DNA from: Pseudomonadota bacterium
GTDB lineage: Bacteria > Chloroflexota > Ktedonobacteria > Ktedonobacterales > JADMIN01
Reading direction: 5' to 3'
Assembly: GCA_021324535.1 (NCBI GenBank)
Contig: JAJPIU010000275.1
Coordinates: 1-40,331, forward strand
Length of the DNA: 40,331 bases
Of the stretch, positions 32,389 through 40,331 are shown in pieces. Made by a program: the position numbers and the translations under genes. The first letter of the stretch is position 1. The number at the start of each line of letters is the position of its first letter. The notes below the pieces were generated by a model that ran no database searches, was not told the DNA's origin, and saw only the letters and a list, made by a program, of their open reading frames with translations.

Positions 32389-33603
32389 ATGCCACATCCA
32401 CCGCGCCGCCGGATCGCCGTGCTGGGCAGCACCGGCTCGATTGGCCGCCAAACGCTCGACGTTGTGCGCGCCTACCCCGACCACTTCGAGGTGGTTGCGC
32501 TGGTCGCCCGTAGCAGCGTTGATCTGCTGGCCGAGCAGGCGCGTGAGTTCGCCCCGCGATTGGTCGGCGTGACAAGCGATGACCCCGCCGTGCGCGCACA
32601 GTTCACCGAAGCGATTCCAGAGGCGCAGCGCAGCACGCTTGTGGGCGAGGATGCGCTGACCGAGGCGGCCATTCATCCCGATGTGGAAACCGTCGTCGCC
32701 GCGACCTCCGGCTTGATGGGATTGCGCCCTACCCTTGCGGCGATTCGCGCGGGCAAGACGATTGCGCTGGCCAACAAAGAGACGCTGGTGATGGCAGGCC
32801 ACCTGGCAATGGCCGAGGCGCGTCAGGCTGGTGTGGAGATGTTGCCGGTGGATAGCGAGCATAGCGCGCTGTGGCAATGTCTGCGCGGCGAAAAAACGGC
32901 TGAGGTACGCAGATTGTTGATCACGGCGTCGGGTGGGCCGTTCCGTGGAAAGACGCTGGCCCAGATGCGCGACGTGACGGTGCAGCAGGCGTTGGCGCAC
33001 CCCACCTGGCGCATGGGGCCGAAGATCACAATTGATTCGGCAACACTGATGAACAAAGGGCTTGAGGTGATCGAGGCGCACTGGTTGTTTGATCTGCCAT
33101 TTGATCAGATCGAGGTGGTTGTCCATCCGCAGAGCGTCATCCACTCGATGGTGGAGTTTGTGGACGACTCGATCAAGATGCAGGCCAGTTTGCCCGATAT
33201 GCGGCTGCCCATCCAGTATGCCCTCAGCTATCCTGAGCGGCTGGATCGCGAGGGGACGGCGCTGCGCCATCCGTTGCGCTGGGCGGAGGTCGCTCGTCTT
33301 GACTTCGAGGATGTGGATATGGTCAACTTTCCCTGTCTGCGGCTGGCTTACGAAGCGGGGCGAACCGGCGGCTCGGCTCCGGCGGCGCTGGTGAGCGCAG
33401 ATGAGCAGGCCGTGGCGCTGTTTATGCGCGGCGCGATCCGCATGACCGATATTCCTACCATCCTTGAGGAAACGCTGGCGCGCCACAACGTCATCGCCGA
33501 GCCATCCGTAGACCAGGTAGCCGAGACCTGCGCCTGGGCAATGGCGCAGGCGCAACAGATAGCTGAAGAACTCAGTCCTACACGAAGAGGCTCACATGTA
33601 TAA
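32389..33603 (+). CDS. dxr: 1-deoxy-D-xylulose 5-phosphate reductoisomerase
   Basis: 404 residues. Dxr (IspC) converts DXP to MEP with NADPH and a divalent metal, the first committed step of the MEP isoprenoid pathway. Motifs: 'AVLGSTGSIGRQTLDVV' (NADPH), 'ALANKETLVMAG', 'LPVDSEHSALWQCLRGE' (metal-binding Asp and Glu), 'ASGGPFRGK', 'TIDSATLMNKGLEVIEAHWL' as landmark, and 'HPQSVIHSMVEF'. The start at 32389 has AAAGGA upstream and leaves only the usual six residues before the nucleotide-binding strand. Its last eight bases overlap rseP, a common pairing in bacteria. Confidence 0.97.
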   Translation: MPHPPRRRIAVLGSTGSIGRQTLDVVRAYPDHFEVVALVARSSVDLLAEQAREFAPRLVGVTSDDPAVRAQFTEAIPEAQRSTLVGEDALTEAAIHPDVETVVAATSGLMGLRPTLAAIRAGKTIALANKETLVMAGHLAMAEARQAGVEMLPVDSEHSALWQCLRGEKTAEVRRLLITASGGPFRGKTLAQMRDVTVQQALAHPTWRMGPKITIDSATLMNKGLEVIEAHWLFDLPFDQIEVVVHPQSVIHSMVEFVDDSIKMQASLPDMRLPIQYALSYPERLDREGTALRHPLRWAEVARLDFEDVDMVNFPCLRLAYEAGRTGGSAPAALVSADEQAVALFMRGAIRMTDIPTILEETLARHNVIAEPSVDQVAETCAWAMAQAQQIAEELSPTRRGSHV

Positions 33604-34705
33604 CAACTGGTATCTCCTTGCTGCGATCCCCGTCTTTGCCTTACTAATCATTGTGCATGAGCTTGGACATTTTCTTGCGGCGAAGTGGGCCGATATTCGC
33701 GTTGACGAGTTCGCGATTGGTTTTCCTCCCAAATTGATTAGCTTCAAGCGTGGCGAGACCACCTATGCGATCAATGCGTTGCCCATCGGCGGCTATGTGA
33801 AAATGCCAGGCGAGGACGGCTCGACCACCGATGAGAACGGACGCTACGATCCGCGTACCTTCGCGGCGAAGTCGGCTGGTAAGCGGCTTGTGGTGTTGCT
33901 GGCGGGCGTGACGATGAACTTCTTGCTGGCGATAGTGCTCTTCACTGCCGCCGAAGCGGTGGGCCAGATACAGTATCGTCCGGTGATCGGCTCCGTCGAG
34001 TCCGGCTCACCTGCGCAGCATGTCGGCTTGCACGTTGGCGATCATATCCTGGCAGTCAACGGCCAGCCCATCAAATACTTTTCCGATCTGGTGGCTGATA
34101 CGCAGGCCGACATTCAGGCTGCGCAGGCCAAAAACTCCCATGTGCAGACCGTGCCAATGATCCTGACCATCCAGCGTGGCAATGGTCAGCCGTTCACTGT
34201 GGTGGTTGACGCGCGAGTGAATCCGCCTGCAGGACAAGGCGCGATAGGCATTGGGCTGGATGCGACGAATCCCTACCACATTCGTCCGCCACTGTGGAAG
34301 GCGCCGATTTTGGGAGTGCAGGATGTCGGCGTGGTGGCGGTCGAGACCTATCAGGGCATCAAGCAGGTCATACAGGGGACTCTACCGGTGAACAAGGCGG
34401 TAGCCGGACCGGTGGGCATTGTGCATATCACTGGCGAGGTCGCCAGCACAGTGCCGCTGGACGGCTGGTATCTGATGTTCTTCCTGACGGGCGCGCTCAG
34501 CCTGAGCCTCGCCTTTATGAACATCCTGCCCATCCCTGCGCTCGACGGTGGGCGCGTGCTGCTGATCATCATCGAACTGCTACGGCGCGGCAAACGCCTG
34601 ACACCAGAGCGCGAGGGCCTGGTGAATCTGATCGGCATGGCGGCGCTACTTATCCTGATCGCGCTGGTCACGATCAACGACATCAGCGGGCTGCTCGGCC
34701 ACTGA
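33596..34705 (+). CDS. rseP: Site-2 intramembrane metalloprotease RseP
   Basis: 369 residues. RseP cleaves membrane-spanning substrates such as anti-sigma factors. The zinc site is complete: HELGH at 21-25 in the first helix and Asp317 in 'NILPIPALDGGR'. The 'GFPPKL.SFKRGETTYAINALPIGGYVKM' strand region follows the first helix. A single PDZ domain lies at about 125-225 ('GSVESGSPAQHVGLHVGDHI', 'ILAVNGQPI'), then three further membrane helices. The start overlaps the dxr stop by eight bases, so translation is coupled. An ECF sigma factor is in this window, but no link between the two is shown. Confidence 0.95.
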   Translation: MYNNWYLLAAIPVFALLIIVHELGHFLAAKWADIRVDEFAIGFPPKLISFKRGETTYAINALPIGGYVKMPGEDGSTTDENGRYDPRTFAAKSAGKRLVVLLAGVTMNFLLAIVLFTAAEAVGQIQYRPVIGSVESGSPAQHVGLHVGDHILAVNGQPIKYFSDLVADTQADIQAAQAKNSHVQTVPMILTIQRGNGQPFTVVVDARVNPPAGQGAIGIGLDATNPYHIRPPLWKAPILGVQDVGVVAVETYQGIKQVIQGTLPVNKAVAGPVGIVHITGEVASTVPLDGWYLMFFLTGALSLSLAFMNILPIPALDGGRVLLIIIELLRRGKRLTPEREGLVNLIGMAALLILIALVTINDISGLLGH

Positions 34706-34754
34706 TCGTGGATGCTTCCTCACAGGGATCTCCATTCATAATGAGGCAAACGGT

Positions 34755-34793
34755 GGGCGCCACTCTCGCGAGATGATCGCCTGAATGGCGCCC
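34755..34793 (+). terminator. Hairpin after rseP
   Basis: GGGCGCCA (34755-34762) pairs with TGGCGCCC (34786-34793). A mixed TTCTCTGT follows, not a good U-run, so it is a weak or factor-assisted terminator or an mRNA 3' stabiliser for dxr-rseP. Confidence 0.45.
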
Positions 34794-34918
34794 TTCTCTG
34801 TCCAGAAATGACCACCTCGAAAAGAATTATTGTGTGCGCCTCTTTTTAACCACCCTTTATCACCCAACCACCAACCAACAGTTGGCCGGGTTCTGCAAGA
34901 AACAGGAGCGATTCCCTC

Positions 34919-36445
34919 ATGAAAGCACACCTCAACACAAACAATCGCTGGTTGGCCCTGTACATCCTCTGCCTGGGCGATTTGATGATTGTCCTCGACA
35001 CAACCATCGTCAATGTGGCTCTGCCTTCCATCAGAACAAGCCTGGGGTTCTCCGAACCATCGCTGGCGTGGGTGGTGAATGCGTATCTGCTCACTTTTGG
35101 TGGCTTTTTGCTCCTGAGCGGACGATTGGGCGATCTCTTTGGTCATCGGAGGCTGTTTCTCATCGGCATCGCGCTCTTTACGCTTGCCTCGTTTGCCTGT
35201 AGCCTTGCGACCTCGCAGTGGTTCCTCATCGCGGCGCGGGCAATCCAGGGCATCGGCGGGGCCATCGCGACGGCAGTGGCGCTCTCGCTGATCATGAACC
35301 TCTTCACCGACGCGGGAGACCGCGCGAAGGCAATGGGCGTCATCGGCTTTGTCTCCGCTGGCGGTGGAGCGGTGGGCGTGCTACTTGGCGGCGTGCTGAC
35401 GACGCTCAGTTGGCGGTTGATCTTTCTGGTCAATCTTCCTATTGGCGTCGCCGTTTTTGCGCTCTGCCTGTTCATCATCCCTGCAAGCTCTGTAGAGCGC
35501 GTCTCCGCAAAGCTGGACATCGCAGGGGCTGTCACTGTGACAACCTCGCTCTTGCTGGCGGTCTTTGCGATTGTGAACGGCAACGCGGCTGGCTGGCTTT
35601 CTGTACAGACGCTTGGGCTGCTTGCCGCTTCGGTCGCGCTGATGGCGGCGTTCCTGGTGATCGAGTCGCGGGTGAATGAACCGCTGGCGCCGCTTAGCCT
35701 CTTCCGTATCCGCAGCCTGGCGATGGCGAACGGGATCGCTGTGTTGTGGGCAGCCGCAATGTTCGCATGGTTCTTCCTCTCGGCGTTGTATCTACAGCAG
35801 GTGCTCAAATATAGCCCGTTGTTGGTGGGGCTGACCTTCCTGCCGACCAGCCTGCTCATGGCGGTCTTCTCGCTTGGCCTTTCTGCAAAGGTGGTCATGC
35901 GCTTCGGGATCAGGGCATCGTTGACGGCGGGGCTGCTGATGGCGACCGTTGGGCTGCTGTTGCTGGCGCGCGCCCCTGTGCATGGAAACTTCCTAATAGA
36001 TGTGCTGCCAAGCATGATTCTGTTCGGGTTTGGCGGTGGGCTTGCCTTCAATCCTATGCTGCTTGCGGCGATGGGTGATGTGAAGCCGGATCAGTCTGGT
36101 GTGGCTTCAGGGCTTGTCAACACGGCGTCTATGATGGGTGGCGCGCTTGGGCTGGCGATCCTGGTGAGCCTATCGGCAGCCAGCACGAGCAGCCTGCTTT
36201 CATCAGGCGTGGGAGCGATTGATGCGCTCAACAGTGGCTACCATGTGGGATTCCTGGCGGGCGCGATCTTCGCCGCCATTGCGGTTGCGCTAAGCGTGAT
36301 GTTGCCACGCAGCGGGCAGCCGCAACCTCAGAGCGCGGAGCCTGAGAGTGAAGACGGGCAGGATGTGTACGACGTTTATGAGACGGTCGTGGCTGTATAT
36401 GAAGAAGAGCCGGAGCGCGAGTTGGTAGGCGCGGGGTGCGCATAA
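34919..36445 (+). CDS. MFS drug exporter, DHA2 family (14 helices)
   Basis: 508 residues with CAGGAG before the ATG. EmrB/QacA type proton-driven multidrug exporter. Landmarks: helix 1 'LGDLMIVLDTTIVNVALPSI' (the D-T-T-I-V-N-VALP motif of DHA2), 'SGRLGDLFGHRRLFLIG' in the loop after helix 2, 'IQGIGGAIATAVAL', 'GPGGGAVGVLLGG'-like 'GGGAVGVLLGGVL' in helix 5 and 14 hydrophobic segments to about residue 460. The last 45 residues are an acidic tail ('ESEDGQDVYDVYETVVAVYE'). It has no neighbouring MarR or TetR regulator. The substrate is unknown. Confidence 0.93.
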   Translation: MKAHLNTNNRWLALYILCLGDLMIVLDTTIVNVALPSIRTSLGFSEPSLAWVVNAYLLTFGGFLLLSGRLGDLFGHRRLFLIGIALFTLASFACSLATSQWFLIAARAIQGIGGAIATAVALSLIMNLFTDAGDRAKAMGVIGFVSAGGGAVGVLLGGVLTTLSWRLIFLVNLPIGVAVFALCLFIIPASSVERVSAKLDIAGAVTVTTSLLLAVFAIVNGNAAGWLSVQTLGLLAASVALMAAFLVIESRVNEPLAPLSLFRIRSLAMANGIAVLWAAAMFAWFFLSALYLQQVLKYSPLLVGLTFLPTSLLMAVFSLGLSAKVVMRFGIRASLTAGLLMATVGLLLLARAPVHGNFLIDVLPSMILFGFGGGLAFNPMLLAAMGDVKPDQSGVASGLVNTASMMGGALGLAILVSLSAASTSSLLSSGVGAIDALNSGYHVGFLAGAIFAAIAVALSVMLPRSGQPQPQSAEPESEDGQDVYDVYETVVAVYEEEPERELVGAGCA

Positions 36446-36527
36446 ACCATAGCACTGTATAAGCTCAGCGCCGAAGCTGCAACATGGCTCCGCCGAAGCA
36501 TATCCGCTTGGAATATATGGAATATAT

Positions 36528-36571
36528 CCCCCTCTCCCGCCGCGGCGGGAGAGGGGCAGGGGGTGGGGGCA
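36528..36571. repeat. C-rich palindromic repeat, best copy
   Basis: The palindrome CCCCTCTCCCGCC-GCGGCGGGAGAGGGG is followed by CAGGGGGTGGGGGCAGG. It lies between the stop of the DHA2 exporter and the end of dxs, nine bases from the latter. A nine-base direct repeat (GAATATAT) precedes it. Confidence 0.9.
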
Positions 36572-36579
36572 GGCGCGTG

Positions 36580-38532
36580 TTATCCACGCTGGCTGGCGCC
36601 ATTTGCCCCAACGGGAACTCGCTTGCCGTACTCGCCGCTGAGCAGATCGCGTGTCACCTCTTTGAGGTGGCCGGATGACAGGCCGTAAATCTCGCGCAGG
36701 AGTGAGACCGCGCCATGCTCCACAAAGATGTCGGGCAGGCCAATGGTCGCCAGCTTCACGTCGTGCAGTCCGTGCGCATGGAGCAACTCGCCAACCGCGC
36801 TGCCAAAGCCGCCGAGCGCCGAGCCATCCTCGATGGTGATCAGGTGTCCGGTGGAGCGCGCCAGATGAAGGATCAGCTTCTCATCGAGCGGCTTCGCCCA
36901 GCGCGCATTGACGGCCACGGCGCGAATGCCATGCTCGCTCGCCAGTTCGCGCTGCGCCTGGACAACCGCCGGAACCATATGCCCATAGCCAAGGATGGCG
37001 CAATCGGCGCGGCTGATCTCGTTCTCAGACGTCAGCAGTTCCGCCTTGCCAATGGGCAGCATGGTATACTCGTCGTCGAGCGCGACGCCCAGCCCCTTGC
37101 CGCGCGGGAAGCGTAGCGAGACCGGGCCATCCATCTTGATCGCCGTGTAGAGCATGTGGCGCAGTTCGTTCTCGTCTTTGGGCGCCATTAACGCGATGTT
37201 GGGGATCACTCGTAGGAAGGCGATGTCAAACGCGCCCTGCTGTGTGTGGCCGTCTTCGCCGACCAGTCCGGCGCGATCCAGCGGCAGCACCACATGCAGG
37301 TTCTGCACGCAGACATCGTGAATCACCTGGTCATACGCGCGCTGCAAGAACGTCGAATAGATGGCCGCAACCGGGATCATGCCGCCACAGGCCAGTCCAG
37401 CGGCGAACGTCACTGCGTGCTGCTCCGCGATGCCCACGTCGAAGAACCGCTCAGGCAGCGCCTTCTGGAGCTTATTGAGCGCGGTGCCCTCGGCCATTGC
37501 CGCCGTGATGCCCACGATGCGCTTGTCCTGGCGCGCCAGCTCTACCAGCGCATTGCCAAAGACATCCGAATAGCTCGGCGGGTCGCCTGCCTTTTTCTTG
37601 ATCTCGCCGGTCAGCGGATCGTAGGCGCCCGGCCCATGAAACTTTGTCGGCTCGGCCTCGGCGAAGTCGCAGCCGCGTCCCTTCTGGGTGATCACCTGGA
37701 TGATGATCGGGCCGTCCATTTCCTTAGCCCCACGGAACACTTCGATCATGCGCTGAGTGTCATGGCCGTCAAATGGGCCAAGATAGGTGAAGCCCAGTTC
37801 CTCGAAGATGACGCCTGTCTTGCTGGGCAACACGAACTCTTTTGCGCTGCGGGCGGCGCGCTTGGCGGCCTGTTTGGCGAGCGAACCGCCAGGGGCTTTA
37901 TCGAGCGCGTCGGCTGCGGCGTCGCGCAGGCGGCGGAAGTTGCGATCCTCGCGCACACGATTGAGATAGGAGTGCAGTGCGCCGACGTTATCGGAGATGC
38001 TCTTGTCGTTGTCGTTCAGCACGATGATCAGCTTTTTCTTCATCGCGCCTGCGTTGTTGATGGCTTCGAGCGCCATGCCGCCGGTCAGCGCGCCGTCACC
38101 AATGATCGCCACCACGTTGAAGTCTTCTCCGCGCAGGTCGCGCGCGGTCGCCATGCCTAGAGCCGCCGAGATGGACGTGCTGGCATGGCTGGCGCCAAAG
38201 GCGTCGTACTCGCTTTCGGCGCGGCGCAGATAGCCGGAGATGCCGCCCAACTGTTTGAGTGTATGGAAGTTGTCGCGCCGTCCCGTCAACAGCTTGTGGG
38301 GATACGCCTGATGGCCAATATCCCAGACGAGCTGATCTTTTGGCGCATCAAAGGCGATATGCAGGGCGAGCGTCAGCTCCACTACGCCGAGATTGGGCGC
38401 CAGATGACCACCATTGCGCGATACCGTCTGAATAATCTCTTCCCTGATTTCTTGCGCAAGCTGGGTCAATTCCGCTGGTGAAAGGGTTTTGAGTTGCGCG
38501 GGGGTGTCAATGGTGTCAAGGATTCTTCCCAC
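36580..38532 (-). CDS. dxs: 1-deoxy-D-xylulose-5-phosphate synthase
   Basis: 650 residues from the GTG at 38532, with AAGGGA ten bases upstream; the upstream in-frame ATG would add 54 unrelated residues. Dxs condenses pyruvate and glyceraldehyde 3-phosphate with thiamine diphosphate, feeding Dxr in the MEP pathway. Motifs: 'GRILDTIDTPAQLKTLS' start, 'GHLAPNLGVVELTLALH', the thiamine-diphosphate site 'GDGALTGGMALEAINNAG' to 'NDNDKSI', 'DVGIAEQHAVTFAAGLA' with the catalytic Glu, 'DRAGLVGEDGHTQQGAFD', and 'RFPRGKG'. Its promoter is near 38708. No thiamine riboswitch motif is seen in the 155-base leader. Confidence 0.97.
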   Translation of the reverse strand: MGRILDTIDTPAQLKTLSPAELTQLAQEIREEIIQTVSRNGGHLAPNLGVVELTLALHIAFDAPKDQLVWDIGHQAYPHKLLTGRRDNFHTLKQLGGISGYLRRAESEYDAFGASHASTSISAALGMATARDLRGEDFNVVAIIGDGALTGGMALEAINNAGAMKKKLIIVLNDNDKSISDNVGALHSYLNRVREDRNFRRLRDAAADALDKAPGGSLAKQAAKRAARSAKEFVLPSKTGVIFEELGFTYLGPFDGHDTQRMIEVFRGAKEMDGPIIIQVITQKGRGCDFAEAEPTKFHGPGAYDPLTGEIKKKAGDPPSYSDVFGNALVELARQDKRIVGITAAMAEGTALNKLQKALPERFFDVGIAEQHAVTFAAGLACGGMIPVAAIYSTFLQRAYDQVIHDVCVQNLHVVLPLDRAGLVGEDGHTQQGAFDIAFLRVIPNIALMAPKDENELRHMLYTAIKMDGPVSLRFPRGKGLGVALDDEYTMLPIGKAELLTSENEISRADCAILGYGHMVPAVVQAQRELASEHGIRAVAVNARWAKPLDEKLILHLARSTGHLITIEDGSALGGFGSAVGELLHAHGLHDVKLATIGLPDIFVEHGAVSLLREIYGLSSGHLKEVTRDLLSGEYGKRVPVGANGASQRG

Positions 38533-38693
38533 AGGTTTACAGTCCCTTCGCGGCCTACACGCCAGGGCTTGCCGCACGCAGGCGGAGCCTTGGAGACAAG
38601 GGCCAATACAAACAAATACGTGTGCGTCTGTGCATCCGCCGCCCTCGGCTCCATTGCGCGATCTGGCGTGTTCGGCTGTGTCTATCGCTTTCA

Positions 38694-38723
38694 ATTATAC
38701 GGCGCGCCGCAACACAACACCAA
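38694..38723 (-). promoter_or_regulatory. Promoter of dxs
   Basis: Reverse strand: TTGGTG (38718-38723), 18 bases, the perfect -10 TATAAT (38694-38699). Transcription would begin near 38687, 155 bases before the GTG start. Confidence 0.65.
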
Positions 38724-38815
38724 CGCGCCAGGTCGCATTTTAAGCCATGCGCGGGCATTTTGAAGCGTGATTGAGTGCTGCGGCGGATGCACTCAGGTGC
38801 AAGCAGGCAGACCTT

Positions 38816-38910
38816 TCCCTCCTCCCCTCCCCATTTATGGGGAGGGGAGCGACGGATCGCGGGGCGAAGTTATTTTCCCTCCCAGGAATGGGAAGGGCCA
38901 GGGGGGTTAG
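38816..38910. repeat. C-rich palindromic repeat, double copy
   Basis: The first palindrome is CCCCTCCCC-ATTTAT-GGGGAGGGG (38825-38847); the second is CCCTCCCAGGAATGGGAAGG with the tail CCAGGGGGGTTAG (to 38910). The TTA of that tail is the stop codon of the DUF4388 gene on the reverse strand. Read from that strand it is a double hairpin directly after the stop. Confidence 0.85.
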
Positions 38911-40151
38911 AGTGCGCCAGTGGGCTGGCTGCGGAACGTCTGGAAGAGCACTTCCCAGGCCTCTTGATTTTGCCCGCGTTCGAGCGGTGAGGCGACACGC
39001 GCGTTGATCGCCTGGAAGGCGGCGGCCAGCGCGCGTTCGAGAATGGCGAAACTGCGCATGTAGAAGCCCTGATGGTCGCTGGCGCCACGCCCAAGCGCAT
39101 GGCGACAGTAGTTGGTGAAGCCGTCAACATCGAGGCGGTTTTTCTCGATACGAAACTGATAGCCTTCGACGCCGCTGATGCCCTCGCGTTCGAGCAACGA
39201 TTGGAGTGTGTTGCTTGCCAGGACGAGCCCACTTGCGCGGCACGCCTCTTCGAGCGCGCCCATCGTCTGGTTGATGAAGGTGGCAAGCGCATTGAGTTGA
39301 TCTGCCTGCGATTTGCGTTTGAGCCAGTCCTGCTCCATGCTGATAAGCAAAGTAAACAGATCGAAGTGTTCCATACTGAGGCGCTCGGCCTCCTGTGGGA
39401 GGCGACCAGGCGCGCCACTGGCGCCGATGGGATTGAGGAGCCCTTTGTCAATCAGCGGCGCGATCAGGTGTGCGACATCAAGCTCAGGTGTGCGAAGAGC
39501 TGTGGCGATGCGGCGTACCGTGCCATAGCGATTGGCCTTGGAGATGATGCGCCACTCATCGGCGTGAAAGATCAGGTCGTGGCCGTAGGGCGGCTCATAA
39601 CTCATGCGCAGATGGGTACGCATCCCTTCGGGCAGAATGGGAGCCAACTGTTCCCACTCGCTTTCGTAGCGAATGGCTTCCATCACGGCGGCGGTCGGGT
39701 CAATGCGTGGTGTTTTGTCGTCGGCGGGCAGGCTTTCGCCGGGGTGGAACTCGTACACGCCCTCCTGCCAGAGGGCCAGTTCGCGAATCGTCCAGAGTGT
39801 CTGGGTTTTCAGCGCCTCCTCAAGCTGTTCGGGACGCAGGATGTTGAGGTCAATCAGGCGCTCGCCAATGCGCTTGCCCAGGGGATCGTGTGTCTGCTGG
39901 CGATAGGCATGGGCAAGCTGACGCTCAGTGGCAAGGTTGAGTTGCTGCAAGACAAGACCAAGCGTGAGCGCCTCAGTATCGAGTTCCACGCAACTGAGCA
40001 GGGCGCCTTTCTCGAAGTAGACCAGACCTGCGCGGCCATCTGCTTCGTGCAGATGGAGCGCGCCTGTCGCATTGCCCAGGCCCATCACCTGTAGCAACTC
40101 CACCAGCCGAAACTCTTCAAGCCGCCCACTCAATATTCCCACGCTCGACAT
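38907..40151 (-). CDS. DUF4388 (PATAN)-domain protein
   Basis: 414 residues from the ATG at 40151; an in-frame TTG at 40211 is possible. Residues 5-75 match the DUF4388 or PATAN domain: 'VGILSGRLEEFRLVELLQVM' then 'GALHLHEADGRAGLVYFEKGALLSC'. The middle ('RIGERLIDLNILRPEQLEEALKTQ') is a GspE-II-like segment seen with PATAN proteins. About residue 235 on is helical with no family I can name. Such proteins are linked to gliding, polarity or two-component signalling, but its function here is unknown. A promoter with TTGCCG-N18-TATACT lies at 40285-40314. Confidence 0.82.
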   Translation of the reverse strand: MSSVGILSGRLEEFRLVELLQVMGLGNATGALHLHEADGRAGLVYFEKGALLSCVELDTEALTLGLVLQQLNLATERQLAHAYRQQTHDPLGKRIGERLIDLNILRPEQLEEALKTQTLWTIRELALWQEGVYEFHPGESLPADDKTPRIDPTAAVMEAIRYESEWEQLAPILPEGMRTHLRMSYEPPYGHDLIFHADEWRIISKANRYGTVRRIATALRTPELDVAHLIAPLIDKGLLNPIGASGAPGRLPQEAERLSMEHFDLFTLLISMEQDWLKRKSQADQLNALATFINQTMGALEEACRASGLVLASNTLQSLLEREGISGVEGYQFRIEKNRLDVDGFTNYCRHALGRGASDHQGFYMRSFAILERALAAAFQAINARVASPLERGQNQEAWEVLFQTFRSQPTGAL

Positions 40152-40284
40152 TGGTGATGTCCCATCTTTTTGAAATGTATCCGAATTGCAAATGTGCGCC
40201 GACGTACGCAATGGCTTGGTACGCGATGGCTGTGGAAGTATGATATATCAGTCGCCAGTTGCGCTTTCGCCTCAGAACAAGACA

Positions 40285-40314
40285 AGTATAGCGTATTTTG
40301 GCGACATCCGGCAA
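40285..40314 (-). promoter_or_regulatory. Promoter of the DUF4388 gene
   Basis: Reverse strand: TTGCCG (40309-40314), 18 bases, TATACT (40285-40290), about 130 bases before the ATG at 40151 and 70 before the TTG at 40211. Confidence 0.55.
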
Positions 40315-40331
40315 TAGGCTAACCCTCGTAA

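Noticed and set aside
34706-34918. A T-box or other riboswitch before the DHA2 exporter
   Set aside because: The only stem is GGGCGCCA/TGGCGCCC close to rseP. No T-box sequence or U-rich terminator follows.
37246-38160. A 304-codon forward-strand frame opposite dxs
   Set aside because: It is fully antisense to dxs, which has every family motif. The forward frame has no ribosome binding site or recognised domain.
38533-38690. A thiamine riboswitch in the dxs leader
   Set aside because: The CTGAGA and ACCTGATC-type conserved elements of the TPP riboswitch are not present.

Overview
The window looks like part of a chromosome of a GC-rich bacterium of the phylum Chloroflexota, most likely near the Ktedonobacteria. 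This is inferred from gene content, not from any rRNA. The clues are an ECF sigma factor fused into an operon with a HEAT-repeat membrane protein and ABC-2 exporter, an EXLDI-type protein, a DUF4388 (PATAN) protein, an F420-type luciferase-like oxidoreductase, many receiver-only response regulators and proteins with low-complexity linkers. No rRNA, tRNA, CRISPR array or prophage was seen.

Layout. 1-6309: the tail of a CocE-type hydrolase, an unrecognised reverse-strand gene, an octamer tandem repeat, then a five-gene operon (sigma factor, HEAT/membrane protein, membrane protein, ABC ATPase, ABC permease). 6326-9283: two single-domain response regulators, an EcsC-family membrane protein and a histidine-kinase fragment that has only the phosphoacceptor domain. 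9298-13214: a DrrAB-like exporter preceded by an EXLDI gene with a palindromic operator over its promoter, and a DUF998 membrane protein. 13222-16139: a DNA methyltransferase remnant, an ABM monooxygenase, an LLM oxidoreductase and a 700-base stretch of decayed sequence. 16140-22160: a membrane-anchored trypsin-like protease, a GNAT acetyltransferase, a possible structured RNA, murG and a peptide-binding lipoprotein. 22357-26870: polyphosphate kinase, a junction of two broken genes (Rpn-type nuclease and IS982-type transposase) and heme A synthase. 27016-30712: an SDR dehydrogenase, a glycosyltransferase and an MFS carrier. 30762-32039: an AT-richer island with a TPR/cold-shock-domain gene interrupted by one in-frame TAG. 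32389-40151: dxr and rseP overlapping, a DHA2 drug exporter, dxs and a DUF4388 protein.

How it works together. Housekeeping functions (the MEP isoprenoid enzymes Dxs and Dxr, MurG, RseP, Ppk1, CtaA) are scattered among transporters and signalling genes rather than grouped in classic clusters. Two ABC-2 exporters each travel with their own regulator (an ECF sigma factor; an EXLDI protein). Several recognisable promoters have TTGACA, TTGCCR or TTGGTG at -35 and 17-18 bases before a TATAAT-like -10. A C-rich palindromic repeat occurs at least five times, mostly just outside gene ends, once inside a gene. The most unusual items are the TAG-split TPR/cold-shock gene, the hairpin-rich region between the acetyltransferase and murG, and the sigma/HEAT/ABC operon.
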